Assembly (NCBI GenBank): GCA_030035585.1
Contig: CM057463.1
Span: 136,494,736 to 136,558,735 of the forward strand
Direction: 5' to 3'
DNA length: 64,000 nt
Source of the DNA: Dugong dugon
Taxonomy: Eukaryota; Chordata; Mammalia; Sirenia; Dugongidae
This document shows positions 10,183 to 22,099 of the stretch, in pieces. Position 1 is the first letter of the stretch; every line of letters starts with the position of its first letter. The notes below the pieces were generated by a model. The model saw only the letters and a program-made list of their open reading frames with translations, was not told the origin of the DNA and searched no databases. Both the position numbers and the translations under genes were made by a program.

Positions 10183-11190
10183 TATTGGGACCTGAGCCCT
10201 TGAATTCTTCTAGTGTCCTTGATTTTGCTCCTCTTTTCCCTTGGGGGCTTACCATGTACTGCTCCTCAGAGAAAATCTATGTTGAGCAACTCTTTCAGCT
10301 ATAATCCACTTTTTATACTGAAGTCCTATTGATGTGAGCATGGTGGGGGGGGGATAAGCATTCTATAATCTTTGTTTAAGTCTCAGTCTTTTAATGGAAC
10401 TTTGACTCCATACTGTAACCTTAGCAAGTGTTTCTCCAGTGACACAGTTTGTTTTTTGTTTTTTTTTTTTGGACCAGCTGCCTTTTACCTTCTCTAGCTG
10501 CAGCTCTCCTACTCTAATTCGTTGAAGCCCAGTCTTTTGTTGACTTTGTTTTTATCTTTGCACTGTATATGAAACAGGAGGCTGAAAGAGGCTGGAATGG
10601 GGAGGAATTACTTTCTTCTAGCTGGGATAAGGTTTTGAAATTATTCTCTGGAGAAATCTTTTCCCCTGGAGAGTGGATCTTTGCTATGGAAAAGGCTCTG
10701 GCAATGCTTGAACATGGTTATTCCTCTCTTCTCCCTAACAGGGCCAGGAGAGAATCTTTATTGCATCCTCACTGTGAGAAACCTGTACAAGTTTCTAGAG
10801 GGGAAGTCTGAGGAAATATGGGACGCTCCCAAGACTGTGCCCCTAGGACTTCCTTACTCTTATGCTAGTCCACACAGAGCCTCCAGAAATTTATCAAAAT
10901 TACCGTTTAAGTGTTCGTAACAGTCTGTGGCTCCAGAGTCCTATGCTCTGGGTAAACGGATCTCAGTTACTATACATCTGTGAATATACCTATATCTCTA
11001 GATTTTGGGGTGGTGATTTGCCCTGCAACCTCAATTCTCGATGGGTCTAAGGAAAGTTTTTCATTTTTAGTTTTTCCAGGTTTTTTTTTTTTCTTCTTTT
11101 AGGGACAGGAGTTACAATTTACAAGCTCTTTACATGTTGGAGCTGAAACCTGAAGTCATCATCATGTTCATTTTAACGTTACTATTCTCT

Positions 11191-11350
11191 GTTGGGAAAC
11201 CTGGTGGTGCAGTGGTTAAGAGTTTGGCTGCTAACCAAAAGGTCAGTAGTTTGAATCCACCACCTGCTCCTTGAAAACCCTATGGGACAATTCTACTCTG
11301 TCTGATAGTGTCACTATGAGTTGGAATCAACTTGATGGCAATGGGTTTTT
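11191..11350 (+). mobile_element. AfroSINE-type SINE, short form (plus)
   Basis: It reads GGGAAACCTGGTGGTGCAGT at the head and GGAATCAACTTGATGGCAAT at the tail. The 8-base repeat TATTCTCT lies at 11,183-11,190 and 11,351-11,358. Box A-like TGGTGGTGCAGTGG and box B-like GTTTGAATCC are both visible. Confidence 0.93.
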
Positions 11351-11359
11351 TATTCTCTA

Positions 11360-12120
11360 CTGAGGAAAAATTTCAATTAATGATTACTTTCTTGTATTGG
11401 ACTTTGATATTCCCTAGGAAATATGCGATCTCTGTAAAATATTGCTCCTAAGTAAATTATTTTTTAGCTGTGTTTGAAAAAATTCAAAACTTAAAGCTTC
11501 AGTGTTGTATTTAGTATATAATCTTTGTTGGTAAGATCTAATTTTTTAGGTCTGTGTATTTAGAAAAACAAAAAAGATGAATATGTGTTAAAATTAAATA
11601 ACTCCCCAGAAGCCTAGACAGCACTCCAAGACTTCTGGGCATCTTATCATCAAATATATCCCCACAAAATAACTTCATTAATCTCTCAGAAATGTCCCTC
11701 CTTGTTTTCCCAAGGACCTTGCTCACTTTGAAGTAACAGATGGTAGATGTTTAACCTAAAACTTTCTTTTTTCCCAAGACCTATGTCTCTAAGATCTTGG
11801 GTCTTCCATATAACGTGTTCTTCCGCACTACTATATAATCTTTAAAGAACCAACTGTACATTGTTTTTTTCATCATGAGATTGTAAATGGTTTCATAATA
11901 GCCACAGCAGTTTCTCTAGGACTGAAATCTCGTTGGCAAACTCTCTCTCTCTCTCAATAAATATATCGATCTCTTTCATTGTCAGTCTTATTTTTTTTAA
12001 CATAGGAAAGAGAATGACTACATAATATGATTTTTTCTTTCTCTTTCTAGCTGACAGAGGATACATGAGGAGGATTATCCTGGATAAATGTCTTTAACAT
12101 TATGCAATGTAGTCTGGATT
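11360..12120. other. AT-rich stretch without recognised features
   Basis: Nothing coding or repeat-like was recognised apart from a short CT run at 11,942-11,957. Frames here are short and have no family resemblance. Confidence 0.6.
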
Positions 12121-12124
12121 CTAA

Positions 12125-12250
12125 CAGTGTGAGATCTAGGGTCAGAGTGCCTGTTCCATCACATTCCATCTCTGTCACTCACTAGCTGTGTAACCTTGGG
12201 CAAGTTTTTAAATCATTTGTTTAAGGGGGTGATGATGATCATCAAAATAT
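12125..12250 (+). mobile_element. MIR core (plus)
   Basis: ACTAGCTGTGTAACCTTGGG followed by CAAGTTTTTAAATCA is the conserved MIR core, preceded by a degraded GGGTCAGAGTGCCTG segment. MIR is an ancient tRNA-derived SINE spread by L2. Confidence 0.8.
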
Positions 12251-12259
12251 TTAGATCAT

Positions 12260-14125
12260 CAGGTTTACCCTCTGCTTTCCCTTATATCTCTGCAGGTATC
12301 TCACTGATCTGGCTAACAGCCTCCTTCTTCATCTTATTCAATGTGACTGACATCTTCTGCCTTTGAGGTGAGCCACTTGCCCAGCTCAGATATATATACA
12401 GATTTACATGGGATGTCACTTGCTTTAATTTTGGGCTGGTTGAACTTTACAATTTTATTGTCTATAATTTTTAGAGGTTAAGTAAATTTCTTAAATATAT
12501 TACATATTTTAATTAACTTAAAGTACATGCTTGATTTTATCACTACACGTATGTTGTGGTTTAGACACATTTGGACTTTTAATTCCAGAGGGTGCCTGTC
12601 AAGCAGAAAGGAGATAGAATGATGCTTTTAGTCTCTGAGGAAGTTCCTGTTTTCTGGTACATTAATGCAGTTGCTGAGGTGTAGACAAGAAATGTCATAT
12701 CTGGGCCTCCTCTCTGGGGGCTCCAAACTTTTCTTTCTTGGGCTTTTGAATTACTTTCTTAGACAGCATTTTTAAAATCTCCAGTGCATTTAAAGTTATG
12801 TCTTAAAATTTTTTCTTGTTAAAATCAATTATTTCACTTCTGAAATCTAAATCACAACTCAAAATATTTGAATCATTGTTAAATATTTTAACACATTTTT
12901 TGTTACTCTGCCTGGGTGACAAAATAAGTTTAATACAAAGGCAATTATGGAAAAGGAATATCTTGATTTCAAAATGTAAATATCTATTTTCTTCTCAAAA
13001 TTAGGACATATTATTTTCCAAAGAAATTAAAACAGTTATAACTTAAACCAAGACATTTTTTGTGGGATTTGAAATAAATTATTTCTGGCCCCACAGCAAT
13101 TTATTGGTTATGGGTAAGCTGAATATTTAATAGAAACTGGGAATAGAAACCAGCATCTGATTATTTTGTAGACTTTTTGAGTACTGATATTCTATGCCCA
13201 ATAAGTCTGAAAGAGAGTAAAAATGTACATAAATACACATATTATTGTTTACATTCAGACTGCTCTAAGACTGGAGAATTGCATCTAGAATTGGTTCTAA
13301 AATTATCAGCTGAGATCTTAGTGAAATACAGTTAAGATATTAATGGCCAGCATTGCTTACATGGTTGATAGTTTGTCAACTTGTGTTTTAGAAGGTCAAT
13401 TTTTCTCTAGTTTGAGTAGAAAATAATCAAACATATTATGAATAGGATTAGCAAGAAGATATATTATCATTTTCAGCCGCCATATTTGTTGAGTATTTTT
13501 CCTATGGTTGTATCTACAGCATAATCTCATTTATGGCTATGAAAATGTCCTAAATTTAGTGATAGGATCAAGATTAGAAATTTAAAAAGTAAAGCTTTTA
13601 ATTAACGACTTCTGCTTGTTTCTATTCTCATGGCCTGTCTCAAATTCCTAATAATATATCCATGAAGATGGAGAAAAGAGCACATTTATTTATATATGTT
13701 AATAGTATATATGAAATCGTTTTTAAAAAGAAATAATAATCATTCTACTGCTAGAATCATAAAAATTATTCCTTATATGAGATCAATAAAATTTGATTGA
13801 CAAGAAAAATCTCTACTTGTCATGTGATTCCATCAGTAAAAAAGCAAGTAAGGACCTGAAAGAAGGTTGGAAAGCTTTTTATTTCTCATCCATTATGTAT
13901 TTCCTATTGGGAAACAATCAGAAATTTGTACCAAACTCTGCAATTTAATTGGTGCTGCTGTATTTGGTTAGGTGATGTTAGGATATTATATTAATACATA
14001 GAAACACCATTCCTCTCTGGTGTTACTATTTTCTTGGTGAGATAAAGATAATAAGAGCTGAAAGGTAAATAACAAAAGGATAACAAGAGGGTAGTAATAA
14101 GCCAATTTCTTTTATTGTGTTAAAA
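12260..14125. other. AT-rich DNA, no recognised gene or repeat
   Basis: About 1.9 kb of AT-rich sequence. The longest frame (12,816-13,004, 62 codons) is low in complexity and rich in Leu, Ile and Ser. No splice-flanked exon or repeat consensus could be recognised. Confidence 0.6.
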
Positions 14126-14147
14126 ATTGAGCAATGCAACCCCAAGG

Positions 14148-14880
14148 ATGTTGTTGCTGTTAGTTGCCTTCAAGTTGGCTCCAACTCATGGTGACCTTAT
14201 GTGTAACAGAACAAAATGTAGCCTGATCTTGTGCCATCTTAATGATCTTTGGTATGTTGGAGACATTGTTTTGGCTATTGTGTCAATCCATCTCACTGAG
14301 TGTTTTTCTCATTCTCACTGATGCTCTACATTACCAAACATGATATCCTTTTCTAGAGATTGGTCTTTCTTGATGATGTGTCCAAAGTAAGTGAGCCAAA
14401 ATCTCACTATGCTTGCTTTTAAGGAGCATTATGATTGTATGTCTTCTAAAACTAATTTGTTCATTCTTCTGGCAGTCTATGGTATACTCAATCTTCTTGG
14501 CCAACACCACAGTTCAAATGCATCAATTATTCTTTTGTCTTTCTTTTTCGTTGTCCAGCTTTCACATGCATATGAAAAGACCATGGTTTAGATCAGGCAT
14601 AACTTAGTCTGTTTTTTAAAACTTTAAAGAGGTCTTTTGCAGAGGATTTGCCAAATGCAATATGTGTCTTTATTTCTTAACTGCGGCTTCTATGGACATT
14701 GATAGTTGACAAATACAATGAAATCAATGACAGCTTCAATTTTTTTCATTTGCTGATGTGGCAGGACACAAAATAAGAAGTAACAGCTGTGTACATCCAT
14801 TAGTAATCAAAACATGGAATACGAAATTGAAAGCCCAAGGATAGGACCCTGTAACTCACAGTAGTTTCAAAATCTGAACT
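14148..14880 (-). mobile_element. RTE LINE with inverted 5' segment
   Basis: From 14,148 to about 14,735 the minus strand carries an RTE 3' end (plus strand starts TTGTTGCTGTTAGTTGCC). From about 14,741 to 14,880 the orientation flips: CATTTGCTGATGTGGCAGGA and AACATGGAATACGAA on the plus strand match the RTE region at the start of its coding part. A sense 3' piece joined to an inverted upstream piece, with the middle missing, is the signature of twin priming with internal deletion. The identification of the 5' piece rests on remembered RTE consensus. Confidence 0.7.
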
Positions 14881-14884
14881 GTTT

Positions 14885-16480
14885 AAAATTTTAAATCATG
14901 TACACAAATGAGGTTATTTTGATGTTTATATTCTTGAGTATTTCAATTCATGTCACAGATTAGAAAGGAAATGATTACTATAGCTAATAATTAAGTCAGT
15001 AAAAATTATATTTATTTATTATAATTATAGAACTAGGGGTATGACAGCTGTTTACAACAATTCACATCCTTATATATATAGCTAAGTTTGTAATTTTAGA
15101 AGTGTTGGTTTTGAACTGAGATGGGAACTGATGTTATTACGAAGTTTATAGAAGGTGAACTCACTTAAGGTCAGAAATTAGAGATGTTCATAATATTCAA
15201 GCATGAGCTTTAAATAGTATTACATCTTTTTCTGAAATATGTTTTTCAGCTTACATATGTGTTTGATTCTTTTCTTACACTAATGGTTTTTTAAATTGTT
15301 TTTCCTCTGAGCCTGAATTTTCATTGATTACTCCCTAAACAGTTGTTGTGAGCAGATATACCCAAACAGAGCTGGGTTAAGGCATGTGAGTCCCTAAACA
15401 CTAATAATCTTGTGGTGCTCTTCTCTGCTTACTCAGACATTCAAACAGGTGATGTGAGTTATGCGTGTACTTTTATGTGTGTGTGTGTGTGTGTCTTAGC
15501 TATCCATGATGTAGCTTCTTTTTAAATGTGACAATGATATTAGCGATTGAATGTAAAAGTGTGTATGCCATTTTAGCAGAATGAGATGAACTGGGTTATA
15601 AAAGTTTCAGTGGCTGCAGAGTACTAAGATTTTTACTATATTCCTATTTTCTACAAAAAGAATATTCCACGTATTCTGAAACAAAGAAAATGAGTCAGCA
15701 AACTTAGTTGTTTCAGCCATTAATGTGAAATTTGGTTGTTCTCTCACAACAAAAAAGTGACTTTCACTAATTTGCTTTAAACGGCTCATACTTCAGTTTT
15801 GATGCTTATTTTGTAATAAATGCTAAATTTATAAATGAACAAATAAAAAGATGTCATAAAACAAAATATAAAGGTCAGAAAACAAATATTACAACCAATT
15901 ACTGTATTTTATTTTTAGATAGATCTTTTATCTCTAGTATGTCATAATTAAAAACATTTCTTTCTATTCTTTGCTGTTACACAGGGATACGTAAATATTC
16001 TGATAAAATACAAATACAGTGTTCTGATAAATGCCCTTTGTTGCCTTCTTGGAATATGAATTTAGAAACACATTCATTGTTGCAAAACAGAAATATATTT
16101 TGCATGATAAATCAATATTGAAGTTTGCGTATTCTTAATATGCCTAATGCCTTGTTTATTAGCATATATAGAGTAATTTCAAGCATTGTGTGTCTGTGTC
16201 CTGCTCAACAGGCATTAAATAAAGAAACACACTTGGTATGTGAATTAAAGTTTTTTGTTTTAGATAAATATTAATATTTCCAGTATTTCTGGACATTTGC
16301 TATGTTAGTATTATATTAAATTATTACTTAAGTTAGCATTATATTAAATGTATGTTAGATTGCATCTGTGTGTATGCCAAACATGTTTTAAAGTTAAATT
16401 TATAAATATTGTTGCTTATAAAACTTAGGACATAACTGTGTATGTAAATTCTATACAGTTAAAAAGTAAATTGATTTAAT
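14885..16480. other. AT-rich DNA, no recognised gene
   Basis: No repeat family or coding frame was recognised. It includes a (GT)n run at 15,475-15,494. The minus-strand frame 15,607-15,789 is 60 codons with no motif. Confidence 0.6.
15475..15494 (+). repeat. (GT)n microsatellite
   Basis: About ten GT units following TTTTAT. Confidence 0.9.
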
Positions 16481-17500
16481 TCATTGCAATGGTTGACTTA
16501 TTCAAGTTTCCTTGCTCTTGTGCGTCATCTGGGACTGGAGTCCCATTGGTTGTTTATCAAGATGTGTGCAACAGCATACCCTGTGTTTGTATCATGGCAA
16601 AGGATATTGCTGGCCCTCCTGCTATGAGTTGCTGGATCAGCAGATGTAGATGTACAAGATCATTCTCTCAAAATGGATCAGATAATTTTATCTATTAATA
16701 TAATCCATCCTTGCTCAGTAGATGCTCACATTGGATCTAGGTGCATATTGGGTTAATGTAGAAAGAGTTAGACTCAGCAGACCACCTCCACCTCTTGTTT
16801 ATTAGAAACAAATAATATACTTCAAGAGACCCACTGAGATAAGGAGTTTCAATTACATGAGAGGTGACCATAGGAGACACATGTCAACAAAAGTTCAGAA
16901 GAGGTACAGGCCTCATAGCTTAAACAACCTTGTACATGGGTGCCCTAGTGACCCTGCATGAACTTCATTTCCAGCCAACACATTGTCATGCATTGGAACT
17001 GGTATCAGTTTCATTTAGCGCCCTGTCAGTTCCCTTCCACTGAGGAGCTCGCTTTTCCTTGTGTCCTGTCTGCTTGGCATCTATGGGTCTCTGCTTTGGA
17101 CAAATGTTTCCCCTGTATTGTTGATGCCCTAACCATGTACTTACTTTGCTTACTGGATAATCCATCCTGTGCACAAAGAATCCTTTGTTGAAAACTCTCT
17201 GAAAAATAAAAACTATTGAAGTTTATTGCAAGAGTCTATGGTGAGAAGGGGAAAAGGGGCAGATATTGAGGTCTTTTTTGAGGAATCTAATTGATCCATA
17301 GGTGAACAGAACCCTATATGATCAGCGGACAGCTCCAACCAGCCATTTGCACAAGAGCAAGAAGATTTGTAATTGTTTGCAGATCATTTAGCAATTAATG
17401 GTGCCCTTAACCTTGGGCAGCCCATTTGCAGATCAATATCTGCTGGCAGAGCTGAAACCTGGGCAGACAAAATAAGGGTAACAAAAGTGACTCTATTAAT
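16480..17500. other. Unassigned G+C-richer block
   Basis: This kilobase is less AT-rich than its neighbours and contains an AATAAA at 17,206-17,211 (CTGAAAAATAAAAACTATTG). Two short plus-strand frames (16,489-16,698 and 16,958-17,191) show no recognisable domain. It may be an old interspersed repeat or LTR relic, but no family was recognised. Confidence 0.35.
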
Positions 17501-18165
17501 GGATAAGACCCACAAGCAATGACTGTAACCTAGAAATTAGAATATTATGTTTCTTCCAGAAACAAGTACTATGTGTATTATCTATGAAACTGTTAAGAAT
17601 ATATTAAATTTGTCACTTAATAAAGATATTTACTCTTCAATTATTATTATTACATATATTTATTCACTGGCTTATTTTCTATGTTGTGATAATTATTAAA
17701 AGTACTATATTTTGAATAAACCACTAATTAATCACTTTTTAGAACAATTTGAGAAGCAACCAAATAATAAAAAAAAATTAAATGCTGCCAAAACACACCT
17801 TAAAAAAGAACAGATTTGTGAGTTTTAAAAAATTAGAAATCATTCTTACATTTCTAAACCTCATCTATCATTGTATTTGCTAATTTCACTCTCTCTTTCT
17901 TGATAAACATGAAAACTCAAGTATGTAGACTATACTAGGATGATGGAAAGTTTTCATCCAGAACACGTTTCTACTGCATTGTTTTTTCATCCAAAATGCA
18001 ACTTTTTATGGTTCTCTGGTCTAGACCAGTGACTGTTAAAATGATTGATGAAGCTGTTGCTGGGAAAATATTTAGAAGTTTGGGTCCCTGGGTTTGTGGA
18101 CAAGGGGGCAATGAAAAGTTTTGTGAATATGACTAAGCAATGTTCTTGATACAGCAGAAAGACCA
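17501..18165. other. AT-rich DNA, nothing recognised
   Basis: No motif, repeat or frame that could be supported. Confidence 0.6.
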
Positions 18166-18169
18166 AAAT

Positions 18170-19300
18170 TTGTAATAAGTATTGTGATGTGATTGATCAC
18201 TTTTACATAGCCTTTCTCACCATGGTCTTATAACTCCCACCAAATGATTGGGTGGGACTTTGCAAATAAGGTACTTGTGGCTCACCAAGGGGATTGGATA
18301 ACTTACTAATAATGCAAGTAAGGTGTATGACACCTTTGTGGGGTTGAAACCATCCAAATAAGGTATATGAAACCATAATGAGGAACTTGGTCAGTTTTGC
18401 TATCTGCTAGGCTTAAAATGAGGCATTCCAGAGGCAGAAAGGAGAGACCTCACTAGCACCAAGAAGAAGAGATGGGAGCAGAGCTCAGCCTTTGGACCTG
18501 GAGTCCCTGCACTGACAACCTCCTAGACAGAGGAGATAGAAAGCTGTAACACCAGAGGTGGCTTAAGATGGCAAGAAGCAGTAGCAAGCAGAGCAGAGAA
18601 CCAGCAGCAGCAGAACCAGGAGACTGGCAGGAGATGGAGCAGTGGGCTTCCTATCCTACATATTGAGAAAGTTGAACATCTTAGGGCAGGTGGCTTACTG
18701 GCAGAGTGGGGTGCCTCTGGGCGTTTGTCACGTGGAGCTATGCTTGCCAACCCATGGTGCAAGAGAGGTAATCGCCTTCAGGCTGAGGCTTACTGCGGGA
18801 GTAGGGTGCCTCTGGGCACTTATCAGTGGAACTAAAGAGCTTTGTTTCACTTGCCCTAGCAGGGCAGAGGCCGGGCCAGCCCAAGAGGCCCAAGAGGCCT
18901 GTGGGCTGAGGACTGAGAGGCCAAGGGCCAGAGAGAGGCTGAGGGCTAGAGAGAGGCATGCTTGCGGGCACAGCTGAAAAGAAGATGCAGTGGTCTAACA
19001 ACTGTATCCTAAGACATTTCTGATGCTGAATTGCAGCTTGCTACTTCCATAATAAACCACATAACCATGAATATGGTCTGTGAATTGTGAATGGCCATTG
19101 CAACAATTATTGAACACAGCAGAGGAGTAGAGAGTGCTGTGGGAGGGATGTCTGGTGTCAGAATTGGTAAAAAAGTTGGAGGTAGGAGATATATATGTCT
19201 GTCCTGTGCCTCATAGCAATCAGCCTTGAGCTGTTGATGCTGTTAATGATTCTCTCTCCTTCACCATGTGAAGTTAGACAAAAAGGTTAGATGCTGCTGC
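18170..19300 (+). mobile_element. LTR-element fossil, ERVL-like (plus)
   Basis: This block of about 1.1 kb is related along its length to 30,905-32,110 read on the minus strand. Shared landmarks are a CAAATAAGGT motif, AGGGGATTGG, CCCTGCACTGA, GAGCTGTAACAC-like text, GTGCCTCTGGGCAC, an AATAAACC polyadenylation region and CATGAATATGGTCTGTGA. TGGTGTCAG after the presumed LTR end resembles a tRNA-Leu primer site of the ERVL group. It has no coding body, is broken, and looks old. Family name not known to me. Confidence 0.6.
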
Positions 19301-19367
19301 TATGCTCCATTTTTATTAGTATTCATCAAGCAATGTATTACTTAAAAAAAAGTAATTTTTAGCAGAA

Positions 19368-19521
19368 AGCCAAAAAAAAAAAAAAAAAAGCCACCTAGTC
19401 GATTCTGACTCATAGCTACTCTGCAGGACAGAGGAAAACTGCCCCATAGGATTTCCAAGGTGCAGCTGGTGGATTTGAACTGCTGACCTTTTGGTTAATA
19501 GCCAGCTCTTAATCACTGCGA
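19368..19521 (-). mobile_element. AfroSINE-type SINE (minus)
   Basis: A run of about 18 A bases is followed by CACCTAGTCGATTCTGACTC, CCCCATAGGATTTCCAAGG and TTTGGTTAATAGCCAGCTC. The head end is degraded. Confidence 0.88.
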
Positions 19522-19549
19522 AAACATTAAGTTCTAAATTGGTATTAGC

Positions 19550-19763
19550 TTGCCTTGGTGGCACAGTAGTTAAAGCAATTGATTGCTTGAAAAAAAGGTT
19601 GGCAGTTTGAAGCCACCAACCACTCCATGAGAAAAAGATGTGGCAGTCTGCTTCTGTAAAGATTTACGGCCTTGGAGACCCTATGGGACAGTTCAGCTCT
19701 GTCCTGTCGGTTTGCATGAGTTGGAATCAACTCAATGGCAAAAGGATTTTTTTTTTTTTTTTT
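19550..19763 (+). mobile_element. AfroSINE-type SINE, long form (plus)
   Basis: It reads CTTGGTGGCACAGTAGTTAA at the head, the long-form block GATGTGGCAGTCTGCTTCTG, and the tail GGAATCAACTCAATGGCAAA with a T-rich end. It lies tail to tail with the minus-strand SINE just to the left. Confidence 0.9.
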
Positions 19764-19994
19764 TAAGGAAGGGGCATTTAAAGATCTCACAAACAAAGCG
19801 TTCTTCAAATACCAACGTTAATTCTACCATCTACACTTCTATAGCTACTGAAAAGTTAGATTTAAATTTATATAAAACTCAGTTACTAGTAATATCATGT
19901 CAATTATCTTTTTGCTATGTTTTTTTTCTTATCTGTTTTTGGAGCTTATGCATCCAGATAAGACATTGATTTTATCAAACTAAGCTATTCATTT

Positions 19995-20145
19995 TCAGCT
20001 TGGAGTCAGAAAATTAATGGACCAATTAAAGCAAGGTTCAAATCTTCATTCTGCTACGTTCCTGATGAGCATGCATTTGTTTTTCTTTAAACTGGACTAA
20101 TAATATTTACCTCCCATAGCTGTTATTAGCATTTTAGGACAATAA
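19995..20145 (+). mobile_element. Probable MIR relic (plus)
   Basis: TTGGAGTCAGAAA, AAGGTTCAAATCTTCATTCTG and ATATTTACCTCCCATAGCTG follow the order of MIR, with a decayed core. Confidence 0.4.
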
Positions 20146-20589
20146 CTCAGCAAGCAGAGAGTAGGGACTTCACACGTTAGTCCTACTTTCCTTTTAGTCA
20201 AAAATGTAATAAATTTGAAGAAAAATACAAATGATACTTTGTCCAATTTGCTTAGAAAGTGAGAAAAAAAAAAAAAAGCCAGCACAATGTAAAATGCCAA
20301 AATCTTTTAAAACAATAGTGGTTCTATGAATCGACACTAAGCATTGACCAGTTGCCCAGAAAACAGGTAACAGTAGGGGGATCTTAATCAAAGAAAGAAG
20401 AAAAGGTAAGTTTTAACAAAGGGAAAAATAGATTCCCAATAATTGAAAAGAGAGCATGAACAAATAAAAATAAGTAAATCAAAGACTATTTAGTCAGTGA
20501 TAATTTTGATTGGAATTAACTGCTAATTTAGAAATTTAAAAAAAAATCAATGTGTTGCACAATAAATAAGTACCCTTGACGCCTACAAA

Positions 20590-20815
20590 CTTCTGCTCTT
20601 TGTACTTTCCTTGTGACTTATTTAGAGTGTTTACCTGAATTTCAGTTATAATCATGTAACCACTAGAACATAAATTGCAGGAGGGCAAGGATTGTCTCTT
20701 TGTTCACTATTATATTCCAAGTGACCAGATCAGTGTCTGACAGGTAGTTGGGTCTTATAAAATATTTCTTAAACGGATGTGTAAACACATGAATAAATAA
20801 ATAAATGAACAAAGC
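20590..20815 (+). mobile_element. L2 3' end (plus)
   Basis: CACTAGAACATAAATTGCAG, GAGGGCAAGGATTGTCTC, CAGTGTCTGACAGGTAG and a tail of AATAAATAAATAAATGAA follow the L2 3' terminus. Confidence 0.75.
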
Positions 20816-20834
20816 AGATACTGTACAGCAGTAA

Positions 20835-21705
20835 ACTGCACTTTGAAGTCCGTTAAAATCCAACTCATAGCAACCCTATGTATGACAGAATAAAACGGTG
20901 CCCAGTCTTGCGACATCCTCATAACCATTTGCTATTTTTTGAGCCCGTGGTTGTAGCCACTGTGTCAAGACTGAGGGCCTCCCTGTACTTTACCGAGCAT
21001 GATGTTTTTCTCCAGCGATTGCTCCCTCCTGATGACAGGTCCAAAATAAGTGAGACAAAGTCTTGCCATCCTTGCTTCTAAGGAGCTTTCTGGCTGTACT
21101 TCCTCCACGACATATTTAGTCATTCTTCTGACAGTCCATGGTATATTCAATATTCCTTGCCAACACTACAATTGGAATGGGTCAATTCTTCAATCTTCCT
21201 TTTTCATTGTCCAGATTTCACACACAGATGAGGCGACTGAAAAGACTATGACTTGGATCAGGCACACCTCAGTCATCAAAGTGACATTTTAGTATTTTAA
21301 GATCTTAAAGAGGTCTTTTGCTACAAAATTTCCCAATGCAATAAATCATTTAATTTCTTGACTACTGCTTCCAAGAGCATTGATTGTCGATACAAGAAGA
21401 ATGAAATTTTCCACAGCTTCAGGTTTTTCACCATTAATTATGGCATTGTTTACAGGTCCAGTAGTGAGTATTTTCGTTTTCTTTATGTTCAGGTATAATC
21501 CATACTGAAATCTATAGTCTTTTACCATCATCAGTAAAGTGCTTCAAGTCATCTTCATCTTCGGCAAGCAAGGCTGTTTCATCTGCATATTGCAGGTTGT
21601 TAGTCTTCCTCCAGTCCTAATGCTGTGATCTTCTTCATGTAGTCCAGTTTCTCGGCTTATTTGTTCAGTATATAGACTGTATGAGTAAGGTGAAGGAATA
21701 CAACC
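20835..21705 (-). mobile_element. RTE LINE 3' part (minus), about 870 bp
   Basis: From the 3' terminus on the left (AAATCCAACTCATAGCAACC) it extends through the C-terminal region into reverse transcriptase. In the reverse complement near 21,575-21,595 the motif C region reads YADET rather than YADDT. It ends where a minus-strand MIR resumes, so it may have inserted there. Confidence 0.87.
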
Positions 21706-21840
21706 CCCTTTCATAGGTGAGAAAACTGAGGCACAAAAGTTAAATACGTTTCCCAAAAACCACATGGCTGCTAAGTGATAAGGACAAAACAGAAGGCCAG
21801 GTCATCAAGCTCATGAGCCCTTTCATGTTTTGAACCCAGT
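21706..21840 (-). mobile_element. MIR relic (minus)
   Basis: GGTGAGAAAACTGAGGCACA, CCACATGGCTGCTAAGTGAT and AGAAGGCCAGG are the reverse of the MIR core. Confidence 0.7.
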
Positions 21841-22099
21841 TGATCAATGCTAGATTTATCAGTCACATTGAATTGCTTTTCTTTTCTTTTTTTAAAAATA
21901 ATTTCGGGTTTAATACATGCTATTTTCCTCCTTCTTTTGCTGGGCTAGATTTAACATTATCTTTCTAACTCTTTAATTTGAATACTAGTTCATTTATTCT
22001 TATTCCCTCCTGATTATATTGAAAACCAAAAATCCATGAACCTGTTTTTTCAAATTTAGTTGACACCCATTTTGATATGATTTATTCTTTTTTTTTCTT

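Larger units (their letters stand above)
7820..11100 (-). mobile_element. Old L1M/HAL1-like ORF1 and UTR relic, split by insertions
   Basis: Segments 7820-8398, 8809-8989, 9781-10,020 and 10,183-about 11,100 read as one decayed minus-strand element. GCAGGGAAGGTCTGCTGGTAA and TTTTGCTGGATATAGAA mark the ORF1 C-terminal region; TTAGCATATTAAT and AGTCTCAGTCTTTTA mark the following part. Removing the RTE at 8410-8797, the RTE at 8990-9633 and the SINEs at 9646-9770 and 10,027-10,182 restores a continuous order. Open frames here (such as 10,569-10,811) are chance frames in this relic. Family assignment comes from memory of consensus. Confidence 0.5.

Noticed and set aside
10569-10920. Two overlapping plus-strand frames of about 80 codons
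   Set aside because: They lie in decayed L1M/HAL1-like material and show no conserved motif or splice context.
18642-18977. 111-codon plus-strand frame as a possible exon
   Set aside because: It lies inside an LTR fossil that has a second, inverted copy at 30.9-32.1 kb, and has no recognisable domain.
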